Positions 10,377-18,586 of a DNA stretch of 64,000 nucleotides are shown one piece after another. The notes under the pieces are model-generated. The model saw only the letters and a program-made list of their open reading frames with translations, had not been told where the DNA came from and did not search any database. The DNA is from Meira nashicola (Eukaryota > Basidiomycota > Exobasidiomycetes > Exobasidiales > Brachybasidiaceae), in NCBI GenBank assembly GCA_001600355.1, contig BCJU01000001.1:641178-705177 (forward strand), in the 5' to 3' direction. The translations under genes and the position numbers were made by a program. Position 1 is the stretch's first letter. Every line of letters begins with the position of its first letter.

Positions 10377-11388
10377 CGCGTACATACATCTTCCCGCATG
10401 TATAGGAAGGAAGTATTTTTATCTTTTTGTAAGTACGTGTGGGGAGTGAAATGTCATCGATCAGTGAGACAAATTGTAGAGGATCGAAAGATTAGCAAAC
10501 TTGAAAGCTAACAAGGTGGACAAAACGTATGCATGTATGTACAAAAAAATACATATATTTGACTACACACGTATCCTTATGAAGCCGTACAATATCTGTC
10601 TTTTTTTGGTATGGAAGAACAATTCTTCTGAAAGTGTGTATTCAACGGGCTACAATGCTTCCTTGATAATTACGCGTTGGTATTGTTTTCGACGCGTCAA
10701 ATTCGCAATTGATTGTACTATGGTCGTTCTACTAGCTAGTACTAATGTATGAATATGTACTTCGGACATTTACCCCTTGCATCCGCGATGATCGATTCAA
10801 TCAAATAAGGATAGTGAAGTGTATGTATGTATTCAGCCACCGGTGACCGGAGATTTGTGTTTCTAACGGATAAATACGTAATATGTACCCTCATGGTTTT
10901 TAATCTATTATTTTATTGATCTACGACACGTTCTTATGGAAGGATGTCAGGAAAATAAATATGTAAAAGATGACGGCATGAAGATAAGGAATCAGACATA
11001 TTAGCGACATGCAGATTGTATGTACATACACATATGTCCGAACTTCTTGTCATATAGTAGATCCAGAACTTACAAACAACAGAGTTGAACTTTGCGTGAT
11101 TTACGATTACTGAAAAAGCTTACTGTATCACTTCTTCCTCAGGCCAGACACGATTCTCTCATCAAGACAAATTCATCATAAGTTAAATGGCATCTTTTGG
11201 GTGATTAATAATGAGCATAAATCTCGCAATCGATATTACATCAAAAGAAAGAAGTAACAAATTGTGAGTTTTAGAATTGTTTCAATCACAAAAGTAAAAA
11301 GAACGTAAATACGTGATATGTAAGTGGTGAGCACATCATTTAAAAATTGTGCAAAATTGTACCTATCATATCTCGTTCTTTACCCTCT

Positions 11389-14193
11389 TTATTGACCCCA
11401 GTATTGGCGGTAAGGATATGATGCATAATTGGCTGATGCATTGTTTGGTTGTTGATGACCGGCATAAGCATTATATTGTTGATAATAGTGCTGTTGTTGT
11501 TGAGGTTGTTGGCTTTGCGATTGTTGCTGATGGGGCTGAGCTTGGCTTTGTTGATTTTGCAAACCAGATTGAACTTGTCCTGTCTGATTACCACCAAGAC
11601 CAACAGAAGATCCTTGACGAGCAGGTGATGGGCCAGTGAGCTTGCTACTATCGTATTGTCGGTAAGCATTGTCCAAACTGTTCGCATTAGCTGCGTTGGC
11701 ACTACCTTGAGTTTTAGTCTGCGATCCGGCTCCATTTGAAGGTTGTTGACCCAAAAATCCGCTCAAACCTGGAATACTAGAACTTGTGTTATTATTCACA
11801 TTATTGCTGGAAGCGTTATTGGTTCCATACAATTTCGTGTAGTCTGTTGCAACACTGTTTGGTGCTCCACGTCCATAATCGCCATACGTAGACGATGCTA
11901 AAGCAGTTGTATTGGCAGGTGATTGGTTATATTGACCAACATTGCCAGTATTGCCGTATGGATTGCTGGAAGAGACGTCATTGTGAGGCAAATTTTGAGC
12001 GTAAGGAGATTGCAAGCTTGCAGGGGTGGTAGGCTTGGTAGGATGTTGTGGTTGACCGCCATACAAAGCATATTGACCATAACCAGCTGCCGGTTGACCA
12101 AAGTGTTGGAATTGGTTAGGCAAGTAGTAATGCGGGTAGTAGTAAGGCATCATATTGGGAAATTGTTGTTGTTGTTGTGCCTGTTGCTGTTGCTGTTGTT
12201 GAGGAGGTGCAACTTGAGGAGCTCCACCTACACTTGATGAATCGGTTTGAGATGTAGCTGCAGGCTGTTGTTGTCCTCCGATTTGCTGGTTATTATTTAA
12301 AGCAGAACGGTCATCGTTACCACGAGAAGCGGCGTTGGAATCATAATTGCCATAATAGCCTGCCAAACGCTGTGAATCCAAGCCGCCATACATGGAAGAA
12401 TAATCTCCGTATGCTTGTTGTGCGCCTTGTTGTCCAGCTTGCGGTGTTTGTGTTTGAGCTTGTTGTTGTGATTGTTGTTGACCTTGGATGCCATATCCGG
12501 TAGAGTTCTGTTGGAATTGATTGGGTTGCGAATCTTGTTGCTGTGGCACTTGGGTGTTTTGTTGTTGTTGAGACAAGTTTGCAACCGATTGGTTTTGATT
12601 TTGCGCTTGGGCTACTGCAGCTTGATGAGCTTGTTGATGTTGTTGAAGACCTTGTTGGTAGCCGTATTGATGTGCATTAAATGATTCCTTTTCAGTAAAT
12701 TGTTGAGGAGATGTTGCTTGAGCAAATGCATCTTGATGGGTAGGCGCAGATGCAGGAGTAGCAGCTGTTACTGGAACAACAGCAGCAGCCTGTTCGGTGC
12801 CGGGAGCAGCTGCTTGAGCTTGTGCCTCTGAATCGGCTTCATCGCCTCCCAAGAAGCTCAATCCACCAAATCGCTTTCCTAAACTGTCAAATTGTGCATT
12901 GCCGCCAGGCATGACGACTGCAGCGTCTTGTTTTGCACGTTGTACAGCACGTTGGCTTTGAGTAGAACGACTGGCAGCTGGACGGCCGGATGCAGCTGTA
13001 GCTTCTGTTGCAGATGGTACTGTAGAGCTAACAGGATCTGCCTCGACAGCGGTAGAAGCAGGTTCAATTGGCGCTTCCGTAGCTGGGAATGATGCCAAAG
13101 CTGGCTCATCTTGCGGCGCAGGGACGATTGGGGCAGCGGCGATTGGATGTGAGATTTCACTCTTTTCGGGCGCCTTCGATGCTGCTTCTGTTGCACTTGT
13201 GCTCTCATTCGGAAGAGTTTTTGCATTTTTGGCTCTTTGAGCAGCTGGTGCTGTGGGTGCTTCCTTTGGAGGTTGAGGTTGTTCTTTGACTGGCTCAGCA
13301 GGTCTGGCTACTTGGGCCCAACTCAACTTGGATCCTTTAGGAACAAGTTTTGCGGTAACCTTTTGGATTGCGTTCGAGATCGGATTGGAGCTCTTTGCAT
13401 CTTCTGAGGTCTGATCAGCAGTTGTGGCTGAAGCAGCAGCAGCAGGATCTGTGGATGTAGATTGTTCCTTAGGAGCGGCTGCGATTGATTTTTCGGCTTG
13501 TAGATCAAGCCCTTCTGTATCATCACCCCAAGCGCCAGAAGTTGCTCCATTCTGCTTTGTTGCAGCAACAGTGTCTGCGAATGTTGGAGCTTTTGAAGTA
13601 GTTGTAGCGGATGCACTAGTTGATGGGTCAGTTGACAATTCACCGACTCTGGCTTCTTCAGTAGCGGCACTTTGACCACCACGAGTAGCACCACCACGGC
13701 TACCACCTCGTCCACCTCGAATCGCACCTCCGCCACGACCGCCACGGGCAGCATTTGCACCACCACGACCACCACGAGAAGATGGAATGATAGTAGCCGT
13801 TCCGTTGGCTGATCCTGTTGTGCCGTGGAAGCTAGATGGAGTGGCAGTTGATAAATTTTCCTTCTTTACTTGCTTTTTCGATTTAACCGAATTGAATTGT
13901 TCTGCATGACCTTCACTAATACGTCCAACAGCTAATTCAACTTCACCACCTGCATCCTGCAAGGCGAACAAAAGGTCTTCGTCTGTCCAATCAGAAAACA
14001 TTTCTCTCAATAATGCCAATTTGTCGGCATACTTTGCACGCAAATTCCGAACGGCCTCTGTATCATCTGGTTGAGCTGCGGCAGCATTTGCTGCATTGCC
14101 AGCCGTACTTTTACCACCTCCAAATCTTCCACCTCTTCTTGCTCCTCCGCCACCTCGTCTTTGCACAGCAGGTGCTGCTGTTGTGCTCGACAT
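11389..14193 (-). CDS. DEF1: RNA polymerase II degradation factor Def1
   Basis: Intronless, 934 residues from the ATG at 14193 (MSSTTAAPAV); an in-frame upstream ATG at 14280 would add 29 implausible residues. Order: Gly/Arg-rich N-terminus, CUE-like three-helix domain at about 56-100 (LLREMFSDWTDEDL, the part that aligns with yeast Def1), an RGG-rich stretch, an Ala/Pro/Ser-rich middle, and a Gln/Asn/Tyr-rich, prion-like C-terminal half. Known for yeast Def1: it recruits Elongin-Cullin to polyubiquitylate RNA polymerase II stalled at DNA damage, after proteasomal trimming of its Gln-rich tail lets it enter the nucleus. The RGG block near residues 140-190 is not part of the yeast protein as I know it and could bind RNA. 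The sequence just upstream of the start is CA-rich in the sense direction, fitting a fungal leader. Confidence 0.86.
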   Translation of the reverse strand: MSSTTAAPAVQRRGGGGARRGGRFGGGKSTAGNAANAAAAQPDDTEAVRNLRAKYADKLALLREMFSDWTDEDLLFALQDAGGEVELAVGRISEGHAEQFNSVKSKKQVKKENLSTATPSSFHGTTGSANGTATIIPSSRGGRGGANAARGGRGGGAIRGGRGGSRGGATRGGQSAATEEARVGELSTDPSTSASATTTSKAPTFADTVAATKQNGATSGAWGDDTEGLDLQAEKSIAAAPKEQSTSTDPAAAASATTADQTSEDAKSSNPISNAIQKVTAKLVPKGSKLSWAQVARPAEPVKEQPQPPKEAPTAPAAQRAKNAKTLPNESTSATEAASKAPEKSEISHPIAAAPIVPAPQDEPALASFPATEAPIEPASTAVEADPVSSTVPSATEATAASGRPAASRSTQSQRAVQRAKQDAAVVMPGGNAQFDSLGKRFGGLSFLGGDEADSEAQAQAAAPGTEQAAAVVPVTAATPASAPTHQDAFAQATSPQQFTEKESFNAHQYGYQQGLQQHQQAHQAAVAQAQNQNQSVANLSQQQQNTQVPQQQDSQPNQFQQNSTGYGIQGQQQSQQQAQTQTPQAGQQGAQQAYGDYSSMYGGLDSQRLAGYYGNYDSNAASRGNDDRSALNNNQQIGGQQQPAATSQTDSSSVGGAPQVAPPQQQQQQQAQQQQQFPNMMPYYYPHYYLPNQFQHFGQPAAGYGQYALYGGQPQHPTKPTTPASLQSPYAQNLPHNDVSSSNPYGNTGNVGQYNQSPANTTALASSTYGDYGRGAPNSVATDYTKLYGTNNASSNNVNNNTSSSIPGLSGFLGQQPSNGAGSQTKTQGSANAANANSLDNAYRQYDSSKLTGPSPARQGSSVGLGGNQTGQVQSGLQNQQSQAQPHQQQSQSQQPQQQQHYYQQYNAYAGHQQPNNASANYASYPYRQYWGQ

Positions 14194-15308
14194 TATATGT
14201 GTTTGTGTTTGTTTTTGTGTGCTTGTGTGTGTGTAAGATTTGTTTTTTCTCCTTACAAAAAAAAGACGTAGAAAATTCAATCAAAGCAGCGGAAACGTGT
14301 ATTTTGTTCTGAAGAAAATAGAATCAAAAGGTGTACGTGAAGTAATCCTACTAATGAGGATGAAATGGTGATGGTGACGAATTTTAAATGCTCAATTATG
14401 GGAAAATGTGTTTTACTCCTCTTTCTTCACCAATCTTCCATCCACTTTTGCGTCAGTGCGCAGCCAGGCGCAGCCCAGCGCAAAAAAAAAGGTTAAGAAA
14501 GCCAGTGCTCGGTTAGCGATGTGGAACTTCCTTTGTTCGCAATCCTGGGCACACGACTTCAAACATATTCATTATACTGAAGCAGTGCCCGCCACACAGC
14601 CTTAAAATATCATGCTACGCAGCGCACGTAACCCTGAGAAGAAAAGTTGGCAGCCAGCAGCGCGCGATTGCTTATATAAGCTGTAAGATTGTAGGCCTTT
14701 AATTAAGAGGCACTAAAGAATATTTTTTTATTAATGAATTTTGATGCATGTCAAGCAGATTTTCATTAATCTGAGTTTGATACAATAGACACAATAAACT
14801 ACGAGCTAGACTATGTATACTCGAGGAATATTGTTTATGAAATTATGGGGTGTACATATGTAAGAAAGGACGCGGACTTACGAGGTAGTAATTGAGCGGG
14901 CGCTACTGTACATTAATTTTATACGCGTAAATTGACTGATATTTTGCACCATTCACTTGTGGCCTTTAATCTATTTCGATGACAGTTAGTTTTCTCGATG
15001 ATAAAATATACTTTGATTAAAGCTGTCAAATCTCATCCTCACCACCAGATTCATTCAAATATTGATCAAACTTCCATCTTTAATTATTATCATTGGAAGA
15101 TCAAGCTGGTTCAAATCGGGCAGAATAGGCGAAAAACGGTTTGGTGAATTTGATCGGAAAGGGTACAAAGGAAAGATACGATTCGGTATTTCCTTTGTCA
15201 ACTGTTTACAAGGGGCCATTAATCCTACATCTTGATCTCCTTCAGGATTCTTGGATCGGTCACTTTTCGTAAGCACGTTAGCATTGGCCAAATCGGGCCT
15301 GTGCTAAC
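14194..15308. promoter_or_regulatory. Divergent promoter region, DEF1 / dual-specificity phosphatase
   Basis: 1.1 kb between divergent starts. Near DEF1 it is CA/TG-rich (about 14197-14237). GCGC-type clusters lie at 14457-14482 and 14616-14627, and the palindrome TACATATGTA at 14853-14862, identical to that at 3147-3156. A short upstream exon for the phosphatase could be hidden here but I could not fix one. Confidence 0.45.
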
Positions 15309-17015
15309 GTGATTAAAAGATTGCAAAGACTGATGTCATTCATGAATGGATCGGCGGCGGTCATTACGGTCGAAATAACAAGCATATCTGGAAAGAAAAC
15401 GTCAAATTTATTCAATTCTACAATGGTTACCGAATCAAATTCATTATCACATTCATCTAACCTTCCAAATCCACCTGTCTCACGTCCTGCAAGGCCAATG
15501 TTGACCAGATTGGATACATCGGAACGGATAAAGAAGAGCAACACAATCATCCCTTTGGAACATCAATCAAAGACAAACAAACCATCTATCTCTGGCAGTC
15601 CTCATTCTACACTCCCAAATCAAACTTCAAGCAGCGCTACAGGAAGGATTGGTGCCAATTTTGTTCCACTTCAAAAACAACCTAGCCCTCGTCTAAGGCT
15701 TGATACGAGTAGCGGAAGTGGAAGTAGTAGTAGCGGAACAAGTAGTGGCATAAGTAGCAGCAGTTCAGCTTGGCAAAGGAATAGCCCTCATCATGATATT
15801 TCAAACGCAAATTCAACTTGGATGTCAAGCGATCAATCCCGAAGCAGTTTCGTTGCTGGAGAAATGTTGCAAAGTGCAACTGGTATGAGAACAAATTATT
15901 CAGGTGAACAGATTGCCTCTCAAAAGCGCAGGGATAGTGCTCCTGTACACGAATCTGGCAGTCTTTCTGCAATTACCAAATCTGTTAGAAGTCCACTTTC
16001 ACCTACAAGATCTTTCTCGCTTTCCTCTGGAGCACTTCTATCTTCAACTTTTGAACCTTCTGAGATTATTAGTAACTTTTTATATCTTGGACCTGAGATC
16101 ACGACGACTAGCGAAGCCGAATATCTACGAGATCGATTAGGCATAAAAAGGATATTAAATGCTGCTTGGGAAATTGAAGAAGGTGGAGGTAAACACTTAA
16201 ATTTACATCAAGGAACCGAGAGCGGTTTTGAAAAATACAAGAAATTACCTCTAAAAGATACAGTGGAGGCAAAAGGCGTTCAAAAGTATATAGAGGAAGC
16301 ATGTGCTTTTCTCGATGATGCAAGATTGCACTCTGCCCCAACGTATGTTCACTGTAAAGCCGGTAAATCGAGATCAGTATTGCTAGTGATGGCATATTTG
16401 ATCCATTCAAATCGGTGGACATTGCAACGATCGTATGCCTACGTAGTAGATAGGAGGCATGACGTCAGCCCGAATATCGGTTTCGTTGCTGAATTAATGG
16501 CATTCGAAGAAAAAAGACTTGGCCAATCAAAAAGCGCAAAGCAGATGCAATCGACAAATGAAAAAGGCGTGGAAGAGGAGTCGAATTCGAACAATGGAAA
16601 TAAGACAGGCGTAAGACTTGTTCCTACTCCCGATCCTACTACATCCAATAGACGCAGATTTGTTCGCGAATCGATGCCAGCAAGTTCGAAAAAGATGGAA
16701 TTCGGATTTGAAGATGCAAGCTCTTCCGACCTTTCGAGAGATGAAGATGGAATGGAAAATATTGCTAGCCCGATAGATATATCAGATGAGGGCAAAATGT
16801 GGCGTGCAAATGGAATACATAACAATTCATCTCTTGATACAAATGCAAGCGGCTACTCTAACGAATATCGAGGTACGGATGGACGGTATCATGTCGTACG
16901 TCCACCAGCAGATGAGCGGCTTTTAGCACCTGGCCGTCGAACGACATTAGCAGCTATTGATAGCGAAAACCTCTTTCATCAAGCTCAAAATCTTAACATA
17001 GATGATCGAATATGA
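15309..17015 (+). CDS. Dual-specificity (MAP kinase-type) protein phosphatase
   Basis: 568 residues if it starts at the first in-frame ATG; the ATG at 15423 (ACAATGG context, residue 39) is an equally good start. The N-terminal 240 residues are Ser-rich and disordered. The phosphatase domain spans about 248-400: the entry FLYLGPE, probable general acid D317, the P-loop HCKAGKSRS at 348-356 (nucleophile C349, phosphate-binding R355), and the late motif SPNIGFVAELMAFE. A Ser-rich tail follows. Such enzymes dephosphorylate both Thr and Tyr in the activation loop of MAP kinases (Msg5 in budding yeast, Pmp1 in fission yeast, Rok1 in Ustilago); which kinase is the target here cannot be read from sequence. 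All catalytic residues are present. It is convergent with a Rho2-like GTPase gene. Confidence 0.88.
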   Translation: MIKRLQRLMSFMNGSAAVITVEITSISGKKTSNLFNSTMVTESNSLSHSSNLPNPPVSRPARPMLTRLDTSERIKKSNTIIPLEHQSKTNKPSISGSPHSTLPNQTSSSATGRIGANFVPLQKQPSPRLRLDTSSGSGSSSSGTSSGISSSSSAWQRNSPHHDISNANSTWMSSDQSRSSFVAGEMLQSATGMRTNYSGEQIASQKRRDSAPVHESGSLSAITKSVRSPLSPTRSFSLSSGALLSSTFEPSEIISNFLYLGPEITTTSEAEYLRDRLGIKRILNAAWEIEEGGGKHLNLHQGTESGFEKYKKLPLKDTVEAKGVQKYIEEACAFLDDARLHSAPTYVHCKAGKSRSVLLVMAYLIHSNRWTLQRSYAYVVDRRHDVSPNIGFVAELMAFEEKRLGQSKSAKQMQSTNEKGVEEESNSNNGNKTGVRLVPTPDPTTSNRRRFVRESMPASSKKMEFGFEDASSSDLSRDEDGMENIASPIDISDEGKMWRANGIHNNSSLDTNASGYSNEYRGTDGRYHVVRPPADERLLAPGRRTTLAAIDSENLFHQAQNLNIDDRI

Positions 17016-17313
17016 TTATCATAATGGCTACTTCTTTCTTTTGCACAATTTGCTTGTTTCAAACCATGGACTCTATACTTCTTTAATGCTACCTTTGTGC
17101 TCTGCTCTAAAACACATTTCCACGCATGAAGGAACGCAATCATTCTCATTCTACGTCACCCTATTTGTAATTTTATTGACAGTTCATCAATGATGAATGT
17201 ATACCAACAATATTAAGAATCGCTATTCGGAATGCATGAAGAATTTTTTTAAATTTCTGCTATGAATTCGGAAAAGGATTGTAGGTCGATTTTTACAGTT
17301 TGATGTGACACTT

Positions 17314-18042
17314 CTATAATATTATACATTTACACGAGCCCGAGCCATCTTCTTTACCACCTTGACCACTGCTTTTCCTGCGTCTTTTTTCAGAGCCTGC
17401 TCCATTTTTTGCGCCACCGCCTGAACCACGAACCAGCATGGCAGCTCGTGTGGCCGCTTCAAAGATATTCTGCATATTGTAAAAGAAAAAGAGAGGTGAG
17501 CATATATAGGACTTCAACGATGGCATAAAATTACTCACGTCTACGCCTTCATTACGTAAAGAAGAACATTCGTGATAGCCTCTTGCTCCAATATTAGAAG
17601 CAACTACTTTTGCTTGTTCTGAATTAACGAAACCAGATGAGGGATTGGATCCTGGATCGTTGCGTAAATCTGCCTTACAACCCACCAGTAAGATTGGTAT
17701 ATGGGAACCGCAAATTTGACGAACTTCTTCTGACCATTTATATTGAGCATTTTCCAAACTATCAGGTGAATCGATAGAAAATGCAATTAAAATCACATGA
17801 GCTTGTGCATAAGAAAGTGGACGTAAACGTTCATATCCTTCTTGTCCTGCCGTATCCCAAAGGGCAAGTTGAACTGGTTTACCGTCCAATCGAATTTCTG
17901 CCACGTAATTTTCAAAAATCGTTGGCTCATATTGAGTTGGAAATTCCCCTAAAGCAAATACACATAAAAGTGAAGTTTTTCCACATGCTCCGTCTCCAAC
18001 AACGACCAATTTCCTCCTCAAAGCATTTGAAGTGCTCGTCAT
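17314..18042 (-). CDS. RHO2: Rho-family small GTPase, Rho2-like
   Basis: Two exons: 18042-17539 and 17469-17314, joined across a 69-bp intron (GTGAGT...TGCAG) into 219 residues. P-loop GDGACGKTS at 16-24, effector-loop T41, DTAGQ at 63-67 with catalytic Q67, GCKADL as the base-recognition motif, ECSSL near 158-162, a polybasic stretch (KRRRK), and the C-terminal box CIIL, predicting geranylgeranylation, with C214 as a possible palmitoylation site. The sequence around TSLLCVFALGEFP and DTAGQEGYERLRPLSY is closest to fungal Rho2, which acts at the plasma membrane on alpha-glucan synthesis and the cell-integrity MAP kinase route. The intron length is a multiple of three and has no stop, so retention would give 242 residues with a 23-residue insert. 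Rho3 or Rho1 are less likely. Confidence 0.88.
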   Translation of the reverse strand: MTSTSNALRRKLVVVGDGACGKTSLLCVFALGEFPTQYEPTIFENYVAEIRLDGKPVQLALWDTAGQEGYERLRPLSYAQAHVILIAFSIDSPDSLENAQYKWSEEVRQICGSHIPILLVGCKADLRNDPGSNPSSGFVNSEQAKVVASNIGARGYHECSSLRNEGVDVSNFMPSLKSYICSPLFFFYNMQNIFEAATRAAMLVRGSGGGAKNGAGSEKRRRKSSGQGGKEDGSGSCKCIIL

Positions 18043-18586
18043 TGATGTGTATAGATGTGATAGACCGAAAAGAATCGCAACGAAGCTTTTCCTTAAATTC
18101 TACTTGCAACTAGCCAAAGGTGATGGTTGAGAAGTTAATATCCTTCTGAGCCAAATTTTTGATTGAACCGAATTGGAGGTTGAGGTTTATGAATTGGAAT
18201 ATCGACAATCATGCAGGCTGAAATAAATCCAAAGCTGTGCAATTCCGGCGCTGTACACTGTAATTTATGTGCATTGACAACATTATTTCGGACTTTTGCC
18301 AAATTAGATGCGGGCTGGAATCAAAAAAACAAAAACAAAACGCGCTTGGCAAAATGGTGCATAAGTATAATTTGGTGAATCTAATCAACTCCTTAGCGTG
18401 TTCATTCACCATCACAAATCGTAACAACATAACTCAATTAAGCTTTCAATTTCTACTTGAAATCAATTTTATTTCATCTTTGGTTCTCGCTAGCGTGTAT
18501 TTAGCACGTTGAATCGATCGATTGCCAAAAGTAAGAGATTGTATACGATCTCTCGACTTCCTCCAAGGTTTCTTTGACGTTTATTT
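18043..18586. promoter_or_regulatory. Divergent promoter, RHO2 / F-box WD40 gene
   Basis: 544 bp between divergent start codons, so the two genes probably share regulatory sequence. Apart from AT-rich tracts and an ATCGATCGAT stretch near 18513-18522 I see no recognisable site. Confidence 0.5.

Larger units (their letters stand above)
7570..11388. other. Large AT-rich gene-poor spacer upstream of the C2H2 factor
   Basis: 3.8 kb, the largest gap in the window, between the start of the C2H2 factor (leftward) and the end of DEF1 (leftward). No open frame has both an ATG and plausible protein; the longest (9870-10235, minus) starts with TTG. Long upstream regions are common for fungal regulators, so much of the left half may be promoter and 5' leader. 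It contains perfect GCGC palindromes, a TACA microsatellite, ACATATGT motifs (9622-9629, 11030-11037) and an AGGGG site (8063-8067). An unrecognised non-coding RNA cannot be excluded. Confidence 0.45.

Noticed and set aside
10400..11388. Possible tRNA or 5S gene in spacers
   Set aside because: I scanned for A- and B-box words (TGGCNNAGTGG, GGTTCGANNCC) in all spacers on both strands and found no convincing pair.
12297..13775. Gln/Asn- and Val/Leu-rich frames overlapping DEF1
   Set aside because: They arise from CAA/CAG and GGT repeats read in shifted frames of DEF1.
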